Of a DNA stretch of 64,000 bases, positions 12,757-20,721 are shown piece after piece (the stretch's first letter is position 1; every line of letters starts with the position of its first letter). The translations under genes were made by a program, and so were the position numbers. The notes beneath the pieces are model-generated. The model was not told where the DNA came from. It made no database searches and saw only the letters and a list, made by a program, of their open reading frames with translations. The DNA comes from Rothia uropygialis (GTDB lineage: Bacteria; Actinomycetota; Actinomycetes; Actinomycetales; Micrococcaceae): contig NZ_NOIS01000005.1 of assembly GCF_004137765.1 (NCBI RefSeq), positions 186,001 through 250,000 on the forward strand, written 5' to 3'.

Positions 12757-13742
12757 TTTCCTTACGCCAGGTCACGAAGACGTTCGGCACATTTCGCGCT
12801 CTGGACCGGGTCAGTCTGGAAGTCCCTGCCGGCACGATTCAGGGTCTGCTTGGACCGAACGGTGCCGGCAAAACGACGATCGTGCGAATACTGACCACCT
12901 TGTTGGTTCCGAGTTCCGGAGATGCATTCATTGATGGCAAGGACGTGAATCGACAGGCGCAAGCGGTACGAGCTCGATTGGGTGTTTCAGGGCAGTACGC
13001 AGCTATTGACGAAAAGCTCACTGGCTTCGAGAATCTGCAGTTGGTGGGAGAGCTTTACGGAATGGCGCGACGTCAGGCACGTTCGAGGGCCAAAGAACTT
13101 CTGGAGCAATTCCGGCTCGATGACGTTCCCGCCGGCCAACTGGCGGGGTCCTACTCCGGCGGGATGAAGCGCAGGTTGGACCTGGCCGGGGCCATCGTTG
13201 CTCGACCGAGGGTGGTCATCCTGGACGAACCCACTACGGGGCTGGACCCTCGTGGACGTCGCGATACATGGCAGGCTATCTCCGCTCTGGCGTTGAGCGG
13301 AGCAACTGTGCTGTTGACGACCCAATACCTTGAAGAGGCCGACGTGTTGGCCGATTCCATAGCGGTCATCGACAGCGGTCGGATTGTGGACCAGGGTTCC
13401 TCTGAAGCGCTGAAAGCCAAGGCCGGAGGCCCGAGGATCGACATCCGGTTGTCCCCTCATCAAGCTTTTGATCCGATCCGGCAAGCCTTTGCGGAGTGCG
13501 ACTTGGAGGGTTCTTTTGATGAGAAGGCACTCAGCGCCACGGCACCAGCGCCTATGGGCACCGAGAGCCTCCGTTCCGTACTCCGTGTGCTGGGCCATCG
13601 CGGAGTGGACATCACCGAAGCAGGACTGCGTCAACCCACACTCGACGAAGTGTTTCTGCAAATAACGGGTAAACCCACCGACGCGCCGTCTCCCCCTGAC
13701 AACCTCGACGAAGATCCTATCCGAAATGAGGCCCTTTCATGA
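12753..13742 (+). CDS. DrrA-type ABC transporter ATP-binding protein
   Basis: This 329-residue ATPase has Walker [10 protein letters not shown], signature YSGGMKRR and Walker [14 protein letters not shown], followed by a C-terminal extension of the kind seen in daunorubicin-resistance (DrrA) ATPases. It should energise the permease encoded next, with which it overlaps by four bases (ATGA), and probably exports the peptide product or confers self-resistance. The GTG start overlaps the MbtH stop, so translation is likely coupled. The substrate is inferred only from operon context. Confidence 0.93.
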   Translation: MISLRQVTKTFGTFRALDRVSLEVPAGTIQGLLGPNGAGKTTIVRILTTLLVPSSGDAFIDGKDVNRQAQAVRARLGVSGQYAAIDEKLTGFENLQLVGELYGMARRQARSRAKELLEQFRLDDVPAGQLAGSYSGGMKRRLDLAGAIVARPRVVILDEPTTGLDPRGRRDTWQAISALALSGATVLLTTQYLEEADVLADSIAVIDSGRIVDQGSSEALKAKAGGPRIDIRLSPHQAFDPIRQAFAECDLEGSFDEKALSATAPAPMGTESLRSVLRVLGHRGVDITEAGLRQPTLDEVFLQITGKPTDAPSPPDNLDEDPIRNEALS

Positions 13743-14536
13743 GTGCTCTCTCGACGATCCGCGACGGCAAAACGATCGCTCGCAGGAACCTCACGACCCT
13801 GAGGAGAACTCCTGGCGCCCTGGTTACCGGCTTCGCGCAGCCGATCATTTTCGTACTGATCCTGGCTTTCGTCTTCGGCGGAGCCCTCGGCGGGAAGGAC
13901 TATAGGGAGTTCCTGATCGGCGGGATACTCGCTCAAACCTTGACGTTCAATTCCTCTTTCACGGCCGTGTATCTTGCCAAGGATTTGCACCAGGGCATGG
14001 TCGATCGGTTCAGAGTCCTGCCGATGTCGCGAATCGGCGTCATCCTGGGGCGAGTCTGGGCAGATTTGATGACCAGCATGGTGTCGATCGTGATCATTCT
14101 GATCTGCGGAACGGCTATCGGCTGGCGCATCAACGGCGACCCGCTGCAGGTTGTCCTGACCTTGGTTTTGCTGGTTCTGTACACATTCGCTATTTCATGG
14201 GTGGGAGCCGTTATCGCGATGACGGCCCGGAGTGTCGAAGTCGCGCAGAGCCTGGGTCTGCTGTGGCTCTTCCCTGTCTGTTTCATATCCGGAGCGTTCG
14301 TGTCGGCCGACATGCTACCCGCCTCTTTGCAAGGCTTCGCACAGTGGAACCCCGTAACCGCGGTCGCCACGGCGGCCCGTCATGGGTTCGGAAATATGCC
14401 TCCGGAGAACTTCCAGGTTGCCACCGGCTGGCCCGCCCAGAATTCCATGTTGTATGCGTTTGTGTGTTGTGCCGTGATCATCGCGGTCTTCGCGCCTATT
14501 GCCGCGGCACAGTATCGCAACATCAGCCGTCGATGA
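13739..14536 (+). CDS. DrrB-type ABC-2 permease
   Basis: This 265-residue integral membrane protein has about six hydrophobic segments and the ABC-2 family layout: an N-terminal cytoplasmic stretch rich in arginine, then FAQPIIFVLILAFVFGG as the first helix, and a late QWNPVTAVA segment typical of DrrB permeases. It overlaps the ATPase gene and the phosphopantetheinyl transferase gene (both ATGA), so the two transporter parts should be made together. It probably forms a homodimer that exports the non-ribosomal peptide. Confidence 0.92.
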   Translation: MSALSTIRDGKTIARRNLTTLRRTPGALVTGFAQPIIFVLILAFVFGGALGGKDYREFLIGGILAQTLTFNSSFTAVYLAKDLHQGMVDRFRVLPMSRIGVILGRVWADLMTSMVSIVIILICGTAIGWRINGDPLQVVLTLVLLVLYTFAISWVGAVIAMTARSVEVAQSLGLLWLFPVCFISGAFVSADMLPASLQGFAQWNPVTAVATAARHGFGNMPPENFQVATGWPAQNSMLYAFVCCAVIIAVFAPIAAAQYRNISRR

Positions 14537-15381
14537 TCACAATCCTGCGGTTCGACTGCGAGAAATTGGCTCGAGGTTCTTCTCCAGGGGGTGGCCTGTC
14601 CCCCGACGAGCTGGAGGCAGCTGCCTCTGCGGAGGATCGGGAGCATGCGGACCGGCGTCGTGATCCATTGGACCGTTTCCGAACGCTCAGTTCACGGGCG
14701 TCGCTGCGCCTGCTGGCCGCTCACCTGCGCGGCCAGTCCGCGCGGGAGGCACCGGCCCTGTCCATCGATCGTTCATGCCACCGTTGCGGAGGGCCCCACG
14801 GGCAACCGTCCATTGCGGGTCTCAGCTTGAGCACATCCAGCTCGGCATCCTCGGTGCTGGTTGGGGCCGATGCCTCGGAGGCCCCTTTGGGCGTCGACGT
14901 CGAAGCGGCCCCCCATCACTTGTTTGCCGGCTTCGACGATCACGTGCTGCACCCTGCCGAGAGCATGGCCTGCGTGCAAGCAGGTAGTTCGGTTGCAGGT
15001 TCGCAGTCGGCACGCCTGCATAGCCGTTTGGCCGTGTGGGTTGCCAAGGAGGCGGTACTGAAAGCCGCCGGCGTCGGTCTGGAGCATCCCATGAACAGAG
15101 TTCTCCTTGAACCCTCGGACAGGACCACTACCTGGAGGGGCAACCAGTGCGCAACCGAATTGACGTGGCAGCTCGTCGCGGAGGCTCAGAGCCCGAACGT
15201 TCGAGGGCTTTTTGTGTGCCTTCTACCGGCGGTAGCTGGTCCGGTCAGTGCCGTGGCGACCAGCCAGCCCGCGGATATCCATGACATCACCCAGGACTTG
15301 CTCCAAGGCCGGCGGACCTCGCGGGCCCCGGGGATACGGTCTACACCAAATGCTTCGTCGAGGTCTCCGGGGCGTACTTGA
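14533..15381 (+). CDS. 4'-phosphopantetheinyl transferase (Sfp type)
   Basis: This enzyme transfers the phosphopantetheine arm of CoA to the carrier serines of the synthetase. The family motifs are present: GVDVE (metal-binding acidic residues) and WVAKEAVLKAAG. The start at 14533 overlaps the permease stop (ATGA); a much longer upstream frame would run inside the permease gene and is rejected. The predicted protein is 282 residues, longer than the usual 220-250, with a low-complexity C-terminal tail. Its 3' end overlaps the convergent MFS gene by 41 bases. It closes the five-gene peptide operon, so the cluster carries its own carrier-activating enzyme. Confidence 0.9.
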   Translation: MITILRFDCEKLARGSSPGGGLSPDELEAAASAEDREHADRRRDPLDRFRTLSSRASLRLLAAHLRGQSAREAPALSIDRSCHRCGGPHGQPSIAGLSLSTSSSASSVLVGADASEAPLGVDVEAAPHHLFAGFDDHVLHPAESMACVQAGSSVAGSQSARLHSRLAVWVAKEAVLKAAGVGLEHPMNRVLLEPSDRTTTWRGNQCATELTWQLVAEAQSPNVRGLFVCLLPAVAGPVSAVATSQPADIHDITQDLLQGRRTSRAPGIRSTPNASSRSPGRT

Positions 15382-16657
15382 TGGTGAAGAGCAGACCGAT
15401 CAAAAGCACGAGGGCCAGGGCAAACATCGACCACGAGATACCCCACGCCGTCAACATGATGGGCAGAATGAAAGTTCCGGCAGCGGAAGCGATCCGGCTC
15501 AGAGCATTGAGCAGTCCTACACCGGTCGCGCGCAACCTGGTGGGGAACAACTCGGCCGGGTACACCTGCGTCAGGTTCGACGCCGCAGACATCACGAAGG
15601 TGTAGACGACGAACGGGATCATGAGCACGACGACGGATCCGTGGGCCAGCAGCCCCAGTAGGACGAGCGAAACCGTGAGGACCAGGAACGAGATGATCGT
15701 CGCACCTCGCCGCGAGAACTTTTGGACGAACCATAGTCCGGCGATCCCGCCCAAGAGGAGGAAAACGTTCAAGACCACTTCCTGCACGTGCCCGTCGGAT
15801 ACCTCGAGGTTGTCGAAGATCGTGGGCATGAACGTGTAAATGGCGAAGTAGGGAAGGACGAGCGCACTGTAGAACACGATGCCGAACCAGGTGTACTTCG
15901 CTTGACCCGAGGCAAAGAGTTCGCGAAAACCATGGCTCTCTTCGGGGCTGGCGTTTGCGGCCAAGTCCGTCGCCGAGATTTCTGCCTTGAGATATTTGCC
16001 GACGATCTTCTGCGCCTCCTCGATGCGGCCCTTGCTGATCAACCACCCCGGAGATTCGGGGGCGCCGATTCGGACCACCAGCACGAGGAGTGCGGGGATG
16101 GCACCGCTGGCAAGCAGTGCCCGCCATGATTCTTCTCCCGTGAGGAAGAGACTTCCCAGGACGTTGGCGGCGACGTATCCGACGGTCCACATGACGGTCA
16201 GCGAAGACAACATCATGCCCCGAGACTTCCTCGGAGAGAATTCGGAGAGCAACGTTGGTCCGACGGCGTAGTCCGCGCCGAGCCCGAAGCCGATGACGAG
16301 GCGCAGGATGAAAAGGCTGAGGAACCCGTCGGCCCAGAACTGCAGGATCGAGGCGACCGTTATGATCACGAAATTGAGGACGAAGACCCGCTGACGCCCG
16401 ATGAGATCGCCGACGCGTCCAAGGACCAGGCTGCCGAAGAACAAACCGATGAGCGCAGAGCTGGCAAGCAATCCGGATTCGAGACCGGTGAGGGACCAGC
16501 CCGCTGTCAGAGCGGGCAAGAGTGCCCCAATCATGCCCAGTATGTACCCATCGGTGAAATTGGCACCGAAGGTCATGACGGTTACTCGCAGGTGAAATCT
16601 GTTGAAAGGGATCTCATCTATGGCCTGCGTCGTGGGTACGTCCGATATCTTTACCAT
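15341..16657 (-). CDS. MFS transporter, organic acid/sugar symporter type
   Basis: This 438-residue major facilitator protein has about twelve membrane segments. The loop 2-3 motif reads LGRVGDLIGRQR, close to the family GxxxDRxGRR. Its overall layout resembles the aromatic acid or metabolite:H+ symporters. It lies 67 bases downstream of the IclR-type regulator on the same strand, so the two probably form an operon, divergent from the lyase homologue. It may import the substrate of that pathway, but the compound cannot be named. Its 3' end overlaps the phosphopantetheinyl transferase gene tail to tail. Confidence 0.88.
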   Translation of the reverse strand: MVKISDVPTTQAIDEIPFNRFHLRVTVMTFGANFTDGYILGMIGALLPALTAGWSLTGLESGLLASSALIGLFFGSLVLGRVGDLIGRQRVFVLNFVIITVASILQFWADGFLSLFILRLVIGFGLGADYAVGPTLLSEFSPRKSRGMMLSSLTVMWTVGYVAANVLGSLFLTGEESWRALLASGAIPALLVLVVRIGAPESPGWLISKGRIEEAQKIVGKYLKAEISATDLAANASPEESHGFRELFASGQAKYTWFGIVFYSALVLPYFAIYTFMPTIFDNLEVSDGHVQEVVLNVFLLLGGIAGLWFVQKFSRRGATIISFLVLTVSLVLLGLLAHGSVVVLMIPFVVYTFVMSAASNLTQVYPAELFPTRLRATGVGLLNALSRIASAAGTFILPIMLTAWGISWSMFALALVLLIGLLFTIKYAPETSTKHLV

Positions 16658-16724
16658 TCGAATTCCTGATCGCTCGTACGGGCCCGCGACAATTTGGCGG
16701 GAAGCTGTGTGGTGTTGGCCTGCT

Positions 16725-17381
16725 CTATTGCGACGAGGTGCGCAGTCTCCTGGAAACTTCGGAGGCAGCGTGCTGCAGAAGTGCCCCGCAGCTTCTGGTT
16801 TTCTGTTTGGTCGATCTGTAGGTGGGGACCAGGATGCTCATGGCCGCGATGGGTCTGTCTCCCCCGTAGACGGGTGACGAGATGGCGGTGACGTCTTCCT
16901 CGACGATGTTCTCCGAAACCAGGTAACCCTCCTCCGGGGTTTTTCCCTGGAGAACGCTTCCGGCGGCGGATCCTTCTACGGGGATCGTGTGCCCGACCCA
17001 ACTGACGTGTCGCACCGAATGGCTGCCTTCGACAATGCTGATGTACAGGACCGTGTCACCGTGCCCCTCGACGCTCAGGTAGACGGATTCGCCGGTTTCG
17101 GCCGCCAGATCCTGCATAGGCTGTCTGGAGAGCTCGGCCAAGGAATTGTCGCTGAAGGCCTGGGCACCGACTTGGATGAGACGAACGCCCGGTCGATAAG
17201 TCCCGGCGTCATCCCGCGTGAGCCAATTGCTCGCCTCAACGGTCCGAAGCAGACGCAAGGTGGTGCTCACTGGCAGCTCAGCTTCGCGGGCGGCTTCCGC
17301 CAGCGTCATAGCGCCCTTGTCGCAGACTATCCCCAGCAGATCGAGTGCTCTCTCAACGGTTCGGGTCGAAGTCTCGGCCAT
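16725..17381 (-). CDS. IclR-family transcriptional regulator
   Basis: This 218-residue protein has an N-terminal winged helix (STRTVERALDLLGIV, then LPVSTTLRLLRTVE) and an IclR effector domain including SVRHVSWVGHTIPVEGSAAG. The start at 17381 is preferred because GAGAGGA lies just upstream and the length fits the family; further in-frame extension upstream would run into the divergent lyase gene. It probably controls its own MFS partner and the divergent lyase gene. The shared intergenic region holds a 12-base perfect palindrome, a plausible binding site. Confidence 0.9.
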   Translation of the reverse strand: MAETSTRTVERALDLLGIVCDKGAMTLAEAAREAELPVSTTLRLLRTVEASNWLTRDDAGTYRPGVRLIQVGAQAFSDNSLAELSRQPMQDLAAETGESVYLSVEGHGDTVLYISIVEGSHSVRHVSWVGHTIPVEGSAAGSVLQGKTPEEGYLVSENIVEEDVTAISSPVYGGDRPIAAMSILVPTYRSTKQKTRSCGALLQHAASEVSRRLRTSSQ

Positions 17382-17393
17382 GGGATCCTCTCG

Positions 17394-17405
17394 ACCCTTA
17401 AGGGT
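17394..17405. promoter_or_regulatory. Palindrome in the IclR/lyase divergent region
   Basis: ACCCTTAAGGGT is a perfect 12-base palindrome located about 13 bases upstream of the regulator ATG. Further on, GTTTTAC and GTGAAAC form an imperfect inverted pair, and AGTGAAA occurs twice as a direct repeat. Any of these could be the regulator's operator. This is inferred from position and symmetry only. Confidence 0.4.
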
Positions 17406-17483
17406 GATGCAGGTAACAGTTTTACCCAGTGAAACATTAAAACCGTCTAGTGAAAACCTTAAATTTGAGGCAGACTGTGCTGC

Positions 17484-19001
17484 ATGCGCGAAAATGAGCA
17501 GTCCGATCTCCAGCAATTTCACGGTGAAGACCCTCACAAACTCGGTCATTTCGGTCATACGGACCCGCCGGTCCAGGTGGACGGAACCGGGCTGACGATT
17601 GCCGATATCGACCGGATTGCCAATGGCGCCGGGGTTCGTCTCGCGCCGGAGGCTCTCGACCGGATCCGTCGGCAGCACCGACAAGCTCGTGAGATCAGTG
17701 AGCGGCAGCCGGTGTACGGCCAGTCCACGGGTGTGGGTGCAAATCGATTCGTCCAGATAGATGAACAGGACGGCGATCACGGCCTGCGACTGCTCCGGAG
17801 TCACGCCGCCGACGCAGGTTCCGGCGTTCCCGCGGAAACGGTCCGAGTCATGCTGGCGATTCGCTTGTCCCAGCTCGCGGCATCCGGAAGCGGGATCAGT
17901 CCGGACATTGTCCAAGGCCTGGAAAGAATGCTCCGGGACGACGCTTTGCCCACCATCAGGACCGTAGGAGGCATCGGGACAGCCGACTTGGCAGCGTTGG
18001 CATCGACTGCACTGGCCTTGCACGGGGAACGCCCGACCACGAGGCCATTGGCCGCGACAGTGCCCTTCGGTCGAGACAGCGCTTTGCCGTTCATGAGCAG
18101 CAGCGCGCTGACATTGGCTCGGGCGGCCCGGTCCTTGGCGCGGCTGCGGGAGCTCGAGCGTTCTTCGCGCGTTGTCGCGGCTCTTTCGGCCACGGCCGTC
18201 CGGGCCAACCGGCAGGCATTTTCACCCCAAGCAGGCCGCGCCGCCGTGATTCCCGCGGCGACGCGGGTCGCGGAAGAAATGCGTGAACTCCTCGAGGACG
18301 AATCGGAGCCGGCCCGAATCCAGGATCCGTTCGGTCTGCGCGCCTACATACAGTCCCAGGGCGCCGTGGTGGAAGCCATGGACCGGCTATTGAACCTCGT
18401 CGAGCCCTTGACCTCGGTGGCCCAGGAGAATCCGCTCTTCGATTTCGAGTCGCAGAGCGCAGTGCACCACGGTGGATTCCACCAGGTTTCATTGGGCCTC
18501 GCCATCGATGGGCTGGATCTCGCTCTGGCCCAAAGTGCACCCCTGGTCATGTCCCGCATCACCATGCTCCATGATCCGGCGTACACGGGTACGCCTTCAT
18601 TCTTGGCCGACGGAACGGATGGCTCATCCGGCCACATGATGCTCGAGTACATAGCCGCAAGCGCAATGGCTCAGTTGAGAAATGCCGCCCAACCGGCATC
18701 GATGAACACCGTTGTGCTCTCGCAGGGCGCCGAGGAAGACGCCAGTTTCGCAACTCAAGCGGTCGATCAGCTCGAGCGGGCAGCCGACAACTACCAGATG
18801 ATGCTCTCCATAGAGCTGCTGTCCGCCCACAGAGCCATCGATCTTCTTGGCAGGACGACGTCTACCCCGCTCAACCGCGCGATACTGCACATGCGGGAGG
18901 CCGTACCCGTCGTCGCCGCCGACCACGATCTGCGCCCGGACATCGACTCGGCCAGCCGAGCACTCACGGGTCTGGCTCGCCGAATTCTTCACGAGGCCTG
19001 A
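17484..19001 (+). CDS. Aromatic amino acid lyase (HAL/PAL) homologue lacking the MIO triad
   Basis: This 505-residue protein has the histidine/phenylalanine ammonia-lyase fold markers: VYGQSTGVG with the catalytic Tyr (residue 78), QDPFGLR, ENPLFD, and HHGGFHQVSLGLAIDGL. Where typical members have Ala-Ser-Gly, which cyclises to the MIO electrophile, this one reads Gly165-Thr166-Ala167 in VGGIGTADLAAL. The cofactor serine is missing, so ordinary ammonia elimination is doubtful. Lyases of this fold that work without MIO, such as ergothionase acting on a trimethylammonium leaving group, are the closest precedent I recall. It is divergent from IclR and MFS genes. The ATG at 17484 has no strong ribosome site, so the N-terminus is uncertain. 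Function is unassigned. Confidence 0.85.
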   Translation: MRENEQSDLQQFHGEDPHKLGHFGHTDPPVQVDGTGLTIADIDRIANGAGVRLAPEALDRIRRQHRQAREISERQPVYGQSTGVGANRFVQIDEQDGDHGLRLLRSHAADAGSGVPAETVRVMLAIRLSQLAASGSGISPDIVQGLERMLRDDALPTIRTVGGIGTADLAALASTALALHGERPTTRPLAATVPFGRDSALPFMSSSALTLARAARSLARLRELERSSRVVAALSATAVRANRQAFSPQAGRAAVIPAATRVAEEMRELLEDESEPARIQDPFGLRAYIQSQGAVVEAMDRLLNLVEPLTSVAQENPLFDFESQSAVHHGGFHQVSLGLAIDGLDLALAQSAPLVMSRITMLHDPAYTGTPSFLADGTDGSSGHMMLEYIAASAMAQLRNAAQPASMNTVVLSQGAEEDASFATQAVDQLERAADNYQMMLSIELLSAHRAIDLLGRTTSTPLNRAILHMREAVPVVAADHDLRPDIDSASRALTGLARRILHEA

Positions 19002-19104
19002 AGATCTCACATTCCGTCAGTCGCCCTGTCCCAAGCCAGTTTTCGTCATAATCCGCGTGCGTTGTGGATAATCCGGCCGACAGCGCGCGAAGGGATGTAG
19101 GTCG

Positions 19105-20571
19105 TCAGAAGAACAGAGACAACAAATAGGCGAAAATCAATCCGAAGACGGAAACCAGGGTTTGGACCATCATGTGGGTCTTGGTGGCCTGCCCAAGCGT
19201 CATGCCAAAACTTTCTTTCACGAACCAGAATCCCGAGTGGTTGACCCAGTTGAGGCCGATGGTTCCGGAACCGATGGCTATGACTATGAGTGCTGTGTAC
19301 GGATCCGAATATCCGTCGACGAGCGGTGCCAGCACTCCGGTGGCGGCGACGATACCCGCAGTGGCCGAACCGGTGCAGAAGGACAGAAGTAGGCCGATAA
19401 ACCAACCCAGGAAAATAAGGTTCAGCTCGAGGGACGAGGTGATATCGACGATGGCGTCCCCAATGCCTGAGTCTTGCAAGGCTTGGTTGAACGCGCCCCC
19501 ACCTGCGACGATCATGACGACGCTGGCCACAGAGCCCATACTGCTGGTCAAAGATTTACGGATCTGTTTGCCGGAAATCTTCGCTTGATAAGCAACAATC
19601 ACGGACGCGAAGAGGACACCGACCAGCATGGAGACCGCAGGGTTACCAAAAGCTTCCGTGATGGTGTCCAGGTGAGAGTCGGGGGCGAAGAGCAAGACCA
19701 CAGAGTTGACCAGCATCAAGATGACCGGAACCAAGATACACACGACCGCGAGTCCACTAGGCATAGTTTTAGCCGGCGATACCTCAACGACCGCCGTGGC
19801 CACGTCTTCCGAGGGCTGTTTTGCCACTGACCCTGTCGGCTTCGTAGACGATTCAGCGGCAAAAGCTTCTTCGAGGTCCGTGCCGGTGAATTGCTTGACG
19901 AGGTGCTCCGGCGGCTCGAGCTTTATATGGGGTGCGACGAGTTTGGCGTAGACCGGCCCCGAGAGTATGACGGTCGGTACCGCACATACCAGCCCGAGCA
20001 GGATGGTCGTGCCGATGTTGGCTCCGAGTCCGTCGACGGCGATGACCGGACCTGGGTGGGGCGGGACCATTCCGTGCAAACAGCACAGCGCGGCGATGGC
20101 CGGCATCAAGATTCTGAGGTACCACATCTTTGGGCGACCTGACTGGACCTCAAGGCGCAAGGCCACTGAGTAGATCACCGGCATCAGGACGACCAGCCCG
20201 ACTTCGAAAAACATCGGAATTCCGACCACAAAAGCGGCCAGAGTAGTGATCCATGGCGCAGCCCTCGGGGAGCTGTGGGAAAGAATGGTGTCCGCGATCT
20301 GGGCTACAGCCCCGGAGTCGGCCAACAGCCGACCCAACATCGCGCCGAGGAAGATCACGATGCCGGTTTCGCCCAAGATGCTTCCGGCACCGTCTGTCAA
20401 TGTTTCCGGGATCTCGCTCAGCGGTTCACCGGCGGCCAGTGCCGTCAGGAAGGCGACGACGACTAGGGCCAGGAATGGATGAAGCTTGGTGCGCCAGTTG
20501 ATCAGAAAGATCAACACAACGATGGCACAGAGCAGGACCGCGACAAGGTATGCGGGTGTGTCAGTGATCAT
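19105..20571 (-). CDS. GntP-family permease (gluconate/organic acid:H+ symporter)
   Basis: This 488-residue, highly hydrophobic protein has about twelve membrane segments and GntP family signatures: FLGAMLGRLLADSGAVAQIA, then MVPPHPGPVIAVD, and SATAGIVAATGVLAPL. A hydrophilic cytoplasmic loop lies in the middle. GntP members import gluconate, other sugar acids or related organic acids. It is divergent from the TcuA-like dehydrogenase, and the pair likely shares control by the nearby GntR protein, so the substrate may be a di- or tricarboxylate. ATG 20571 is chosen; GTG 20577 is also possible. Confidence 0.92.
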   Translation of the reverse strand: MITDTPAYLVAVLLCAIVVLIFLINWRTKLHPFLALVVVAFLTALAAGEPLSEIPETLTDGAGSILGETGIVIFLGAMLGRLLADSGAVAQIADTILSHSSPRAAPWITTLAAFVVGIPMFFEVGLVVLMPVIYSVALRLEVQSGRPKMWYLRILMPAIAALCCLHGMVPPHPGPVIAVDGLGANIGTTILLGLVCAVPTVILSGPVYAKLVAPHIKLEPPEHLVKQFTGTDLEEAFAAESSTKPTGSVAKQPSEDVATAVVEVSPAKTMPSGLAVVCILVPVILMLVNSVVLLFAPDSHLDTITEAFGNPAVSMLVGVLFASVIVAYQAKISGKQIRKSLTSSMGSVASVVMIVAGGGAFNQALQDSGIGDAIVDITSSLELNLIFLGWFIGLLLSFCTGSATAGIVAATGVLAPLVDGYSDPYTALIVIAIGSGTIGLNWVNHSGFWFVKESFGMTLGQATKTHMMVQTLVSVFGLIFAYLLSLFF

Positions 20572-20667
20572 GAACACACCGTACAGACGAGTTCACTTGT
20601 TGGCTAGTGGATACACCCGGATTTATAAATATCTTTACCGACAGCTGTGTATTTTGTTAGCCCATTT

Positions 20668-20695
20668 CGTATACGCTTGTATTCCTATAGATACA
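20668..20695. promoter_or_regulatory. Candidate GntR operator between gntP-like and tcuA-like genes
   Basis: The AT-rich divergent spacer holds CGTATACG (20668-20675), a perfect palindrome matching the GTATAC core common in FCD-type GntR operators. An inverted repeat TGTAT-N8-ATACA (20678-20695) follows immediately. Both lie just upstream of the dehydrogenase start and could serve the GntR regulator encoded at 22311. This assignment is inferred. Confidence 0.5.
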
Positions 20696-20721
20696 GACTT
20701 GCCATGAAGGGTGGTTACACA

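Noticed and set aside
14197-14532. Upstream extension of the phosphopantetheinyl transferase frame
   Set aside because: It runs entirely inside the permease gene; the ATGA-overlapping ATG at 14533 fits the family start and operon style.
17382-18023. Long N-terminal extension of the IclR regulator
   Set aside because: It would overlap the start of the divergent lyase gene, and the ATG at 17381 has a ribosome site and gives the family length.
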